The notes beneath the pieces were generated by a model that saw nothing but the letters and a program-made list of their open reading frames with translations, did not search any database and was not told where the DNA came from. A program made the translations under genes and the position numbers. Below are positions 57,579-64,000 of a stretch of DNA of 64,000 nucleotides, piece after piece (within the stretch, counting starts at the first letter, position 1; every line of letters begins with the position of its first letter). The stretch lies in NCBI GenBank assembly GCA_003389325.1, contig QQVE01000056.1, positions 1 to 64,000 on the forward strand, in the 5' to 3' direction. The stretch is from Planctomycetota bacterium (GTDB taxonomy: Bacteria > Planctomycetota > Planctomycetia > Pirellulales > PALSA-1355).

Positions 57579-58061
57579 TCACTGGCAATTGCAGTTGGGA
57601 TTGAACGTCAACTTCATGTCGTCGATCTCAATGAAGTCATTCCAAGCTTCTACCAGTTCCTTTGAAATGTTACGGTAGCGGGGGAGTTCATCCCAAAGCC
57701 GCGACCGGTCGTAGTCACCGACCAGCGCGACGCGGTCTCCAGCCCAGCGACCGACAACACTCTTGCCGTCTTCGGCGATCGGCTGACCTTCAGCGGCGAC
57801 GCTCAGCATGATGGCGCCGAGGACCGCGCTGGCGGTCTGCTTCTCGTCCGTCGTGGGGTCAATCCGGATTTCGCGCTCGGAGCTTGGGATCGGATCAAAA
57901 TAGTCTCCGCCGCCGGTTGCCGAGCTCTTGCGCAGCAGCAACGTGAAGACGGGACCATGACGTCCGGCCGCCCACTCCCAGAGCTTGGCCACGCCGCCAA
58001 GGCACCAGGGGCACACCACCTCGCGCTTGTCGAGATTGACCGCTTTGAAATATTGACCCAT
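57579..58061 (-). CDS. MGQY-type small protein of mobile elements (gene B)
   Basis: 160 residues from ATG 58061. The N-terminus MGQYFKAVNLDKREVVCPWCLGGVAKLWEW and the later GRWAGDRVALVGDYDRS belong to a pattern I recall in a group of phage and actinobacterial plasmid proteins of unknown function beginning MGQY. Two Cys in CPWC may bind metal with two near the C-terminus (NCNC). The leader has no Shine-Dalgarno and matches the conserved TTTCCCC leader. Flanked by stem-loops on both sides. Confidence 0.7.
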   Translation of the reverse strand: MGQYFKAVNLDKREVVCPWCLGGVAKLWEWAAGRHGPVFTLLLRKSSATGGGDYFDPIPSSEREIRIDPTTDEKQTASAVLGAIMLSVAAEGQPIAEDGKSVVGRWAGDRVALVGDYDRSRLWDELPRYRNISKELVEAWNDFIEIDDMKLTFNPNCNCQ

Positions 58062-58088
58062 AGGGAAAAAGGGGAAACGAAACTACTC
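58062..58088 (-). promoter_or_regulatory. Conserved pyrimidine-rich leader of gene B
   Basis: Read on the - strand: GAGTAGTTTCGTTTCCCC followed by TTTTTCCCT, 27 bases before ATG 58061. Nearly the same as the gene A leader over its first 18 bases (two differences). No Shine-Dalgarno. Confidence 0.55.
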
Positions 58089-58105
58089 GCCGCTGCAAGA
58101 GCGGC
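58089..58105. repeat. Leader stem-loop of gene B
   Basis: GCCGCT (58089-58094) and AGCGGC (58100-58105) form a perfect 6-bp stem around GCAAG. It stands at the same place relative to the start codon as the leader stem-loop of gene A. Confidence 0.6.
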
Positions 58106-58129
58106 GGACTTCCACGCCCCGAGCCGGCA

Positions 58130-58149
58130 CAAGCGTCCGTAACCGCTTG
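58130..58149. repeat. Stem-loop with GTTACGGA loop between genes C and B
   Basis: CAAGCG (58130-58135) pairs with CGCTTG (58144-58149) around TCCGTAAC, reading GTTACGGA on the - strand. The same eight-base loop occurs at 57305-57322. Confidence 0.65.
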
Positions 58150-58179
58150 CTGGAACCGACCCACGACGCGTGGCTCGCT

Positions 58180-58425
58180 CTAGGTGCCGGCGCTTGGCGC
58201 TTCGCGCCCGGGCGCCGCACTCTGTGATTTGGACCGTTCCGCGGGCGGAGCCGCGGCGGCAGCGGCTTGACGACTACGCACGCGAAACGCTTTCTGCAGA
58301 CAGCGCCAGCACAAATCTGCCGACTTCAAGAAACCATCCGAGAAACTGACCGTCACGCAACATTTGTCACGTTCGCACCACGTGCACGTGGCGGAGTCGC
58401 GGTACGCAGAAAGATTCACGTTCAT
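58180..58425 (-). CDS. Small Cys-rich protein (gene C)
   Basis: 81 residues from ATG 58425, with AAGGACAG close upstream, so unlike its neighbours it has a Shine-Dalgarno-like site. CTWCERDKCC and LCWRC spacing suggest a zinc-binding knuckle; the C-terminus is Ala/Pro-rich low complexity. No family is recognised. It lies between genes C0 and B. Confidence 0.6.
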   Translation of the reverse strand: MNVNLSAYRDSATCTWCERDKCCVTVSFSDGFLKSADLCWRCLQKAFRVRSRQAAAAAAPPAERSKSQSAAPGREAPSAGT

Positions 58426-58472
58426 CTGTCCTTCTCCCTTGAGGGGTGTTGTTGTGGATCGGAACGACGTTG

Positions 58473-58676
58473 CTACGGTTCGCCGGCAGTTCGATCGCGG
58501 CGGCTCGTTTGAAGTTCGCGCTGTAGTTTTTCAAGCTTGTACTGCACAAGCTCCAGCTTCCGGAGGATGTGCAGTGTCCTCGAATCGAGCAGCATCAGGT
58601 CGAGCCGGATATTGATGTAGGAAAGGGCGTCTATATCGAATCGGGTTGGGGATTGTCGGTTCATAACAGTCGGCAT
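58473..58676 (-). CDS. Short coiled-coil protein (gene C0)
   Basis: 67 residues if ATG 58676 is used, or 63 from ATG 58664. The segment RFDIDALSYINIRLDLMLLD followed by HILRKLELVQYKLEKLQREL is an amphipathic helical pattern. The C-terminus is basic (SRRDRTAGEP). No Shine-Dalgarno sequence is visible at either start. It is a credible small gene in the cargo array. Confidence 0.5.
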   Translation of the reverse strand: MPTVMNRQSPTRFDIDALSYINIRLDLMLLDSRTLHILRKLELVQYKLEKLQRELQTSRRDRTAGEP

Positions 58677-58871
58677 GCAAGGGACACGGAGCGTACCACG
58701 AGCGCCAGCCGGGTCGCCAGCAAGAAGACTGGCATGCTCGGGCGAGTTGTGGCGAAGTTGCGGAGCATGTGAAAGGGGCATGCCGCAACAGAGAGAATGA
58801 GTTGTCTGTCAGCACTCACCAGGTGCGGGCAGGGCCCTTGGGGCCATGCTGGCACGCGGCGCGGTGCCAAA

Positions 58872-58895
58872 GGGAGCCGTCAGGGGTCGGCTCCC
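58872..58895. repeat. Stem-loop after gene D
   Basis: GGGAGCCG (58872-58879) and CGGCTCCC (58888-58895) form a perfect 8-bp stem; the loop is TCAGGGGT. It lies nine bases after the stop of gene D and resembles the stem-loop after gene E (shared GGGAGCCG and GCTCCCCGTT). Confidence 0.65.
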
Positions 58896-58903
58896 CGTTG
58901 TCG

Positions 58904-59224
58904 TCAGTGCGTCACCATGCCAGCGGATCGCTCAAGTGTGGCAATCCGCTGTTCGTGGTTCCGCTGACGGTCCTTCATCGCCTCGATCTCATCGTGATTC
59001 ACTCCCGCGAGATCGTGGCGGTAGTCTTCGAGGACAACTTCAAAGTGGCGACGAATCCGTTTTTCGAATTCCTGAAACTGATTTTGAACGTCGCGTTTCA
59101 GTGCGATTTCGAGCTTGCGCACGTCGCGTTTCAGTGCGGTTTCGACATTCCGCACATCACGCTTCAGTGCCGTTTCAAGCTCCCGAAGATCGCGTTTCGT
59201 CGCTGGAGTCACATCGTCTTTCAT
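58904..59224 (-). CDS. Coiled-coil protein with 11-residue repeats (gene D)
   Basis: 106 residues from ATG 59224. The N-terminal third consists of tandem 11-residue units RDxRxxETALK (RDLRELETALK, RDVRNVETALK, RDVRKLEIALK), which correspond to 33-bp DNA repeats, a hendecad coiled-coil pattern. A second helical part (EKRIRRHFEVVLEDYRHDL) follows. No function is known. The leader carries the TTTCCCC motif (24 bases) preceded by a stem-loop. No Shine-Dalgarno is visible. Confidence 0.65.
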   Translation of the reverse strand: MKDDVTPATKRDLRELETALKRDVRNVETALKRDVRKLEIALKRDVQNQFQEFEKRIRRHFEVVLEDYRHDLAGVNHDEIEAMKDRQRNHEQRIATLERSAGMVTH

Positions 59225-59248
59225 AGTAAGTGGGGAAAGAGGATATAC
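59225..59248 (-). promoter_or_regulatory. Pyrimidine-rich leader of gene D
   Basis: On the - strand the leader reads GTATATCCTCTTTCCCCACT followed by TACT before ATG 59224. It keeps the TTTCCCC core of the other leaders. No Shine-Dalgarno. Confidence 0.5.
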
Positions 59249-59265
59249 CCATCGCCGCGCGATGG
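59249..59265. repeat. Leader stem-loop of gene D
   Basis: CCATCGC (59249-59255) and GCGATGG (59259-59265) form a 7-bp stem around a three-base loop, directly before the leader of gene D. Confidence 0.6.
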
Positions 59266-59481
59266 TCAAGTATTTCCACACGCGTGCCGCCTGTGCTGCA
59301 ATGCCCCTGAACATCACAATTTCGGCGGCCCGCGGTGGCTGCATCGAACAAAGGAAGAAGGGGACACAAGAGTGCGTGTGACCCTACGAGTATCTTGTCG
59401 AGCCCGGCACGATGCGTCGGTAAGCGTTGGACTCCCACGCGAGAGTCGTGCGCTGGGCTGCGCCGGAGCGAGTCCGGCGCG

Positions 59482-59505
59482 GGGGAGCCGGCAGGGCAGC
59501 TCCCC
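59482..59505. repeat. Stem-loop after gene E
   Basis: GGGGAGC (59482-59488) pairs with GCTCCCC (59499-59505), nine bases after the stop of gene E. It is related in sequence to the stem-loop after gene D (shared GGGAGCCG and GCTCCCCGTT). Confidence 0.6.
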
Positions 59506-59514
59506 GTTCAGTAA

Positions 59515-59805
59515 CTAGTCCTCGTCGTCGGAGCCACGCTTGGACTCGGCGTCCAGGACGTAGGCCCAGGCCTGCTGCATGACGTGCATGCAGACCGGCA
59601 GATCATCGCGCCCGAACGACGTGGTGGTTTTGAACGCGTCGCCGTCCTTGTAGGTCCGCTGCAAGCTGACCTTGTGGAACGTGACGGGTCGGTCCGCGTT
59701 CTTCGACTGGTTCTCGAAGACGCTGGCGGACACGCCGCGGTGACGAAACACCTTGACGGGCTTGGTTGCATTTTGAGCCATCGTAGGCTCCTTGTCATTG
59801 GCCAT
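59515..59805 (-). CDS. Small conserved element protein (gene E)
   Basis: 96 residues from ATG 59805, or 88 from ATG 59781, where AAGGAG lies about seven bases upstream. The core KPVKVFRHRGVSASVFEN and VSLQRTYKDGDAFKTTTSFGRDDLPV resembles a small protein that I recall as conserved on other planctomycete and proteobacterial mobile elements; function unknown. The C-terminal helix is followed by acidic residues (DDED). The leader is pyrimidine-rich and a 12-bp stem-loop lies upstream. Confidence 0.75.
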   Translation of the reverse strand: MANDKEPTMAQNATKPVKVFRHRGVSASVFENQSKNADRPVTFHKVSLQRTYKDGDAFKTTTSFGRDDLPVCMHVMQQAWAYVLDAESKRGSDDED

Positions 59806-59869
59806 AGAAAAAAGTGGAAAGGGAAGTAAAAACGCACGCCGGCAACCCTAGCACAGCTTGCCGGCGTAC
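59806..59869 (-). promoter_or_regulatory. Leader and 12-bp stem-loop of gene E (terminator-like)
   Basis: A 12-bp stem (59834-59845 with 59858-59869, one G-U pair) encloses 12 bases. In the - strand transcript it is followed by GTTTTTACTTCCC, so it resembles a terminator or attenuator immediately before gene E. The 28 bases from 59806 to 59833 are pyrimidine-rich. Confidence 0.55.
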
Positions 59870-60242
59870 ACGAGTATGTTCCGAAACGATGCACCCGCTT
59901 GAACGCTGGCGGCGATTCCCTGCGATCGCTGTTTGTTCGAGTGGTACGCCGTGTTGGAACCGAGTGTGCTTGACGCGCGCAGTCCGAGCATTTTGTTTCG
60001 TGCCATGTTGGACGGCGCGGTCATATGGATGCGATCGGTGACGGCCGTCGACCGAACAACCAACAACACACAGAGACACCAAACAGGGGTGGGCAGCTTG
60101 ACTCGCCGCAGGCGAGTGCGAACCGATCGTTGCGTTGCCGTCGCGCGGTTCGCGGGGTGCCGGGGGCCATGGCACTATGAAGGAAGCGGTCGTCGGCATC
60201 GCTGCACCTATACCACCCGGATGTACCGGAGGGTGTACCAGA
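59870..60242. other. Gap in the element, no supported gene
   Basis: Only short frames occur. A - strand frame of 58 codons (from ATG 60024, ending in the gene E stem-loop) is Ser-rich and has no ribosome site, so I do not call it. GGGGTGCCGGGGGC at 60154-60167 is one copy of a repeat that recurs at 60315-60328 and inverted at 60451-60463. Confidence 0.5.
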
Positions 60243-60264
60243 GGGTGTCCACCGGCGGACACCC
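60243..60264. repeat. Perfect 8-bp hairpin next to TG-rich tract
   Basis: GGGTGTCC (60243-60250) pairs with GGACACCC (60257-60264) around ACCGGC. Two direct copies of GAGGGTGTNCC precede it. A TG-rich stretch (60271-60298) follows. Confidence 0.6.
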
Positions 60265-60314
60265 TACGCTGTTTTGTGGGTTGTTTTGTATGTTGTTTGC
60301 CCAGGCCAGCTTAC

Positions 60315-60463
60315 GGGGTGCCAGGGGCTCGCTCGGCGGTGCCTCGCGACCCCTGGCTACTTTACGGGCGGGTGGTTCCCGTTCGCTTTCGCTCACGACC
60401 ACCAACCGCGGACGCTGCCGGTCGGTGCCGCGTAAAGTAGCCAGGGCTACGCCCCGGCACCCC
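60315..60463. repeat. Nested palindrome, candidate oriT or REP-like pair
   Basis: An inner perfect 16-bp inverted repeat CCCTGGCTACTTTACG (60351-60366, inverted copy 60431-60446) lies inside an outer arm GGGGTGCCAGGGGC (60315-60328) with inverted GCCCCGGCACCCC (60451-60463, one base shorter). The segment lies 56 bases past the stop of the replication-relaxation gene. Each half read on its own strand has the order GGGGTGCC...CCCTGGCTACTTTACG, like two REP-type units in inverted order. Confidence 0.6.
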
Positions 60464-60518
60464 GACGATCCGTTCCTCCTGGTCAGTCGTCCCGGATCGT
60501 GCGCCGCATCCGCGGCAG

Positions 60519-61466
60519 TCAGCTGGCCTGCCTTTCGTTGTGTGTTGTGTGTGTGGGTTGTGTTGTTTCGGATGTCGTGTCCGCTCCGTGTCGGATGGAT
60601 TCCGGATCATTTCGTACGAGAGACACCGGTTCACCATCAACGGGATAGAACACGGGTGAGAACAGGAAAGCCTCGGGAGAGAGGTCCGTGGCCGCCGCCA
60701 GTTTCCAGAGCGAGGCGCCCGGTTTGTCCCGCAGCGCCTTGCGAAGCGCACCTCGCAGTGCATCTCGACGCCGTGGCGTGGGCACGATCGCCAGCACGCT
60801 GAACGTATCAAACGTCGTATCGGGAAAATGCCGCCGATGGAGGAACTGCTCAGCGAGCGCGGTGTAGCCCGGAGTTTTGCTGGCGGCGACTTGGCGGGCG
60901 CCCGACGTATTGCGGTCCTGCTCCACGTAGAACACCTTGCGATGCTCGCCCACAGAGAGCATGAAGGCCGCATCGGGAGCGCAAACGAGCCGCGGCGACT
61001 CCCGCAGCAGCGTGTACAAGCGAAATCTCCGCTCGGGCGCCGACTCATCAACGTTGACAACATCCCACTCGTTGAACCAGCCTGCGAGGTGCACCTGCGA
61101 CTGGCGGGCGATCGCCTCATTGAGCACCATGTGGGTGTCACTGACCGCCAGCCAGTGCAGCACGTGGTGCGGCTGCGGAGACTGCGTGCAGCTTGCCAGA
61201 AAGCGTTCGTCCTCGTAGTGCTCGGCCAGAAACTCGCAACCCTTCCGGGAGGGAAAGTACACCGGGCCCGGCGAGCCGAAACGGGGATGGTGCACCAGCA
61301 CGCGCAGGCGATGGATTAACTTATCGGTGACCAACACCTGCAAACGGCGCCGCGTGATGCGCCCGGTTTTGTCGTCCGGGAAGCACATCCGCTGGATTTG
61401 CGGGCGGTTAAGCAGGTAGTAGCGCGCAACTGTGCGCACCACCGTGAAATCACGTTCGGTGAGCAT
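60519..61466 (-). CDS. Replication-relaxation family protein
   Basis: 315 residues from ATG 61466 with GAGG upstream; the longer frame to 61604 is not used. The winged-helix start LTERDFTVVRTVARYYLLNRPQIQRM and the following RRRLQVLVTDKLIHRLRVLVH segment match Replic_Relax proteins, found on plasmids and conjugative elements. They are thought to help open or process DNA at the origin of replication or transfer. The C-terminus is Thr-rich low complexity (TTSETTQPTHTTHN), encoded by a TG-rich DNA strand. The candidate oriT lies just downstream. Confidence 0.85.
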   Translation of the reverse strand: MLTERDFTVVRTVARYYLLNRPQIQRMCFPDDKTGRITRRRLQVLVTDKLIHRLRVLVHHPRFGSPGPVYFPSRKGCEFLAEHYEDERFLASCTQSPQPHHVLHWLAVSDTHMVLNEAIARQSQVHLAGWFNEWDVVNVDESAPERRFRLYTLLRESPRLVCAPDAAFMLSVGEHRKVFYVEQDRNTSGARQVAASKTPGYTALAEQFLHRRHFPDTTFDTFSVLAIVPTPRRRDALRGALRKALRDKPGASLWKLAAATDLSPEAFLFSPVFYPVDGEPVSLVRNDPESIRHGADTTSETTQPTHTTHNERQAS

Positions 61467-61762
61467 CGGTAACCTCGCGGACTCGAAACGCGTTCTCGAC
61501 GCGGTCCAGAAATAAGAGATGCCGAGGCACCCCGAAAAATCGGTGGCGCTTCGGCATAGAGTCCCGAGGTCGGGAAAAACTACCGGGCAAGTGACCTGCT
61601 CCACCCGTAGGCGAAGTCCGCGTCACGCGTCGCCGGAGGCCAGTCAACGATGGTGACCAGCTACGGTGTATTATCGTTGTTCGCCGGCGGCTGTCAAGTG
61701 ACGGGAGAACGCTCCGCTGCGCCGCTGGCCGGCGGACGAGTTCCGGCGACCAACGGCTGGAC
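61467..61762. other. Intergenic region with hairpin
   Basis: About 300 bases upstream of the replication-relaxation gene. ATGCCGA (61519-61525) pairs with TCGGCAT (61551-61557) around a segment containing GGCACCCC, a match to the GGGGTGCC repeat. No supported gene and no clear promoter. Confidence 0.45.
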
Positions 61763-62119
61763 TTGCCAGCCGAACTCTGGCAGTCTCTGGCCATCGCGGA
61801 TCGCCCTTGTCGCGCGCCGGCCGAACACATCCTGGAGCAGCGCAAAGCAGACCGCCTGCTGCGTTGCATGCACGCGCACGAACCAGTGCGCGTGGCGTGG
61901 CAGCGAGCCCGCGACGGAGCCCTGCGCGAGGCGTTTGCCACGCGGTACCGTGAGCTTCTTGGGTTTCGACCGGAAGTGGCGGAGTACGCGCGAAGGGCGC
62001 TTCGAGAACTACCGGCAGGGGCAAGCGTGGAAGGCATGGTTAGAGCGTTCCGCGGCCGTCAGGAAAACGGATGGGTGGGGGAGTCGGACGCCGGAGCCGC
62101 GGGCGGTGACAGGCACTGA
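61763..62119 (+). CDS. Possible small helical protein
   Basis: 118 residues from TTG 61763 on the + strand. The product is helical and Arg/Ala-rich (AEHILEQRKADRLLRC, REAFATRYRELLGFRPEVAEYARRAL). No family is recognised. The last 61 bases overlap the 3' end of the coupling ATPase gene on the other strand. It may be a GC-driven open frame rather than a gene. Confidence 0.35.
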   Translation: MPAELWQSLAIADRPCRAPAEHILEQRKADRLLRCMHAHEPVRVAWQRARDGALREAFATRYRELLGFRPEVAEYARRALRELPAGASVEGMVRAFRGRQENGWVGESDAGAAGGDRH

Positions 62120-63798
62120 GGGGGTTGCAGCACGCGCGCCAGCCGCTCGCGCGTCTCCTGCTCGATCACAGCAGGGGACACGAAGAAATCCCGCTGTGCG
62201 AAGTTTTCTTCGATGAGTTCTTCGTACCGCTCAACCAGCCCCGGAAAGCGCCGAAGGAGGACCTCCAGCTCGAAGGCCATTGGTCCCGGCCGCATTTGGT
62301 CGACTAGGACGTGGCGCAAGCCGCTGCCGTCGGGTGTCCACAACAGCGCGTAGCCCGTCGTCAGGCGACGGACCTCGCTCGCCCAACGTTCGCGCTGCTC
62401 GTCGAAGTTAACATACGTGCGGCTCGAAAGCTCCAGGAACTGCTCGTACTCTGGCAGTACGGACTGATGGACGCCGTGCGTCGTGGTGCGTGTTGCGCTG
62501 CCACTGCTACCTGTCCCTTGGGTCTGACCTTCGGCCATCGAGGTGGGCCCGATGCGGCCGTCGACGTACGTTGTCTTGCGGTTCCAATTCTGGGCGAAGG
62601 TGCTTTGCCACGAATCGGCAAACGCCTGGGCGTTGGCCGAGGTGGCCAGTTCAATGATCTTGTGGCCGGTGACGAGCTGGCGGCGGGACCAGATCTCGTC
62701 CTTGATTTGCATCGGGTCATAGGTCAACGAGGCCAGCTCGCGTGCCAGCAGGTCGGCGTCCTCGCCTTGATTTCCGAACGCCAGCCGCGTTTGTGCCTGC
62801 CAAATCAATGACGTCAGATCGACTTCGCCGCGGGCGAGCTGCGAAAAGGACTGGTGCGCCAGCACCAGCCGGATGCCCAGCTGCCGGACCTCGGGAATCG
62901 CAAATTCCAAGTCGGGTCCGCTGATCATCCGCTGGAATTCGTCCAGCCAGCAGTAAGTAGGAACTCGGTCCGGCAGCGGCAGTGATCGGGCCGTGGTGAG
63001 CAGTTCGTTGAAGAAGAGTCCCGCGAACGTGTCGGCCAGTTGGGGCGCGAGCCGATTCTGCGGCGACAGGTTGAGCACGACGATCCGGCGTTCGCGCATC
63101 ATCCGGCCGAGATCGGCACGATTCTCGGTCGAGCTGAACATGAGCCGGAGGATGTCCGAATCGAAGAAGGGCTTGAGGCGATTGCGGGTGCTCTCGAGTG
63201 TTCGCACGACCTCTGCCGAGTGCGAGCCGATCAGTTCGCGCCATTCGTAGCGCAGTCGCTCAGGCAGGCATTCCAGCAGCCTGCGGTGCAAGTCGGAGCC
63301 GGGAAACAGCAGGTGTGCGGAATCTCCGATCGTCAGCCCTAGTTGCTGGACGGCGTGAAATGAATTGAAGGTCCAGCGGGCCAGGCGCGGCATGGCCTGA
63401 ATGTCTTGGCTTTCCCAGCCCCGTAAGATCAGTTCGGTGGCGCGGGCACAACGGTAGTACGCCTCGGCCGAGGTCTGGTAGTGGAGCGGGTTAAACCCCA
63501 GCACGACGCCTTCGCGCGCCGGGCAGATATACACCAGTCGCCTGCGGACGCTCTCTGGACAATACCTGGATGCCATCCACAGCAGAAGCTCGAACGAGAG
63601 CCCGCCGAGGAAGTCGACAATGAAGTGGCATTCCGGCTCCCGAACGTCCGTCAGCAGTTGCCGCAGGAGCGTCAACAAGGCCGTGGTTTTGCCGGTGCCG
63701 GTCGCGCCGGGCAGATGCAGGTGGCGGGCAAGGACACGTTTGGGAAGGTAGACGCGTCGGCCGGATTTGAGGTCACAACCAAGATACAATTCGCGCAT
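62059..63798 (-). CDS. VirD4/TraG-like coupling ATPase
   Basis: 579 residues from ATG 63798. Walker A GATGTGKTT is at residues 31-39; Walker B is VPTYCWLDEFQRM near residue 285; FADTFAGLFFNELLTTARS precedes it. This is the TraD/TraG/VirD4 class of hexameric DNA-pumping ATPases that link DNA-processing proteins to a type IV secretion channel. No N-terminal membrane helices are evident, as in some soluble element-encoded versions. The C-terminus is proline-rich. The gene is followed (- strand) by the Replic_Relax gene. It supports a conjugative or mobilizable element. Confidence 0.88.
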   Translation of the reverse strand: MRELYLGCDLKSGRRVYLPKRVLARHLHLPGATGTGKTTALLTLLRQLLTDVREPECHFIVDFLGGLSFELLLWMASRYCPESVRRRLVYICPAREGVVLGFNPLHYQTSAEAYYRCARATELILRGWESQDIQAMPRLARWTFNSFHAVQQLGLTIGDSAHLLFPGSDLHRRLLECLPERLRYEWRELIGSHSAEVVRTLESTRNRLKPFFDSDILRLMFSSTENRADLGRMMRERRIVVLNLSPQNRLAPQLADTFAGLFFNELLTTARSLPLPDRVPTYCWLDEFQRMISGPDLEFAIPEVRQLGIRLVLAHQSFSQLARGEVDLTSLIWQAQTRLAFGNQGEDADLLARELASLTYDPMQIKDEIWSRRQLVTGHKIIELATSANAQAFADSWQSTFAQNWNRKTTYVDGRIGPTSMAEGQTQGTGSSGSATRTTTHGVHQSVLPEYEQFLELSSRTYVNFDEQRERWASEVRRLTTGYALLWTPDGSGLRHVLVDQMRPGPMAFELEVLLRRFPGLVERYEELIEENFAQRDFFVSPAVIEQETRERLARVLQPPQCLSPPAAPASDSPTHPFS

Positions 63799-63801
63799 CA
63801 G

Positions 63802-64000
63802 TCAGCCCTCCTGGATGAAGCGGCGGAGCAACTCCTCGTAGTGGATCTCAAGGTTCACCAGCAGAACCTCGGCGCTGTCTGGATGGAGGCCCGCACTTTG
63901 GACCTGCTGCCGCTGCTCGTCGTACCAGGCGGTCAGTTCCCGCAGCGTGCCGAAACGGTGCGCCGGATCGAGGATCTGGCGGTGGACGCGCAGCGCCTCG
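63802..64000 (-). CDS. Partial gene at window edge, unknown
   Basis: 66 codons are visible, ending with TGA at 63802-63804 only three bases before the coupling ATPase start. The end reads EVLLVNLEIHYEELLRRFIQE, a helical pattern. The start lies beyond the window. It is probably in the same transcript as the coupling ATPase and the Replic_Relax protein. No family is recognised. Confidence 0.6.
   Translation of the reverse strand, partial: EALRVHRQILDPAHRFGTLRELTAWYDEQRQQVQSAGLHPDSAEVLLVNLEIHYEELLRRFIQEG

Noticed and set aside
56207..59870. CRISPR or integron-cassette array
   Set aside because: No regularly spaced direct repeats or attC-like sites with spacers; the shared hairpins flank genes of different size, so I describe them as a modular gene array instead.
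59933..60802. 289-codon + strand open frame in the mobile element
   Set aside because: Overlaps the palindromes and the replication-relaxation gene in antisense; Arg/Ser-rich with no domain.
61650..62216. 188-codon + strand frame
   Set aside because: Overlaps the 61763-62119 frame and the coupling ATPase; no protein-like pattern.

Overview
The window looks like a chromosome segment of a planctomycete (Pirellulales-like). The call rests on GC-rich coding sequence, long planctomycete-style proteins (a PQQ-like propeller, squalene-cyclase-like repeat proteins, an NPCBM-type domain, a Ser/Thr kinase fused to a periplasmic binding protein, a MoxR/DUF58/VWA cluster), alternative start codons, frequent weak Shine-Dalgarno sites, and housekeeping genes (purEK, metF, rpmG, recJ, pcm, a primary sigma factor) scattered among lineage-specific genes. 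No rRNA operon or CRISPR array is visible.

Layout. 167-20328: a long + strand run that appears co-transcribed. It holds an exported propeller protein, a SIMPL protein, a Tat-exported cyclase-like repeat protein, then MoxR ATPase - DUF58 - BatA-like VWA membrane protein - second VWA membrane protein - DUF4175-like membrane protein - a very long coiled-coil protein - three more exported or membrane proteins, and finally an alpha/beta hydrolase. Several neighbours overlap by ATGA or GTGA. 20353-29942: DUF1614 protein, a DUF1634/TauE pair, an RRM RNA-binding protein with its own terminator and promoter, purEK, and small enzymes (YhcH, DUF309, YbjQ, K+ channel, SRAP, MOSC). 29952-36903: the kinase/binding-protein fusion, a protein with an autotransporter-like C-terminus, a GH5-like glycosidase, a small lipoprotein and a TolC-family protein. 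37329-44280: tRNA-Leu, a membrane protein, a stress-type protein, a Gfo/Idh oxidoreductase, a GlmU-like bifunctional enzyme, metF and an SGNH-like membrane protein. 44404-54582: the sigma factor, an acyl-CoA carboxyltransferase plus enoyl-CoA hydratase pair (leucine-catabolism type), a HisA/F-like barrel, a tiny proline-rich ORF, a second cyclase-like repeat protein, L33, RecJ and Pcm.

54701-64000 is the left part of an integrated mobile element. A serine recombinase on the - strand ends inside tRNA-Pro(CGG). Beyond it lie small orphan genes, a replication-relaxation family protein, a VirD4/TraG-like coupling ATPase and a further gene cut by the window edge, so the element is probably an integrative conjugative or mobilizable element whose far end lies beyond the window.

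The least explained part is 56.2-59.9 kb. At least four unrelated small - strand genes share one architecture: a stem-loop, a 24-32 nt pyrimidine-rich leader without an evident Shine-Dalgarno sequence and containing TTTCCCC or a close variant, the gene, then another stem-loop 9-20 nt after the stop. Four stem-loops carry the same TTACGG loop core, in opposite orientations. Next to it (60.15-60.46 kb) is a cluster of nested palindromes that could be an origin of transfer or a REP-like repeat pair.
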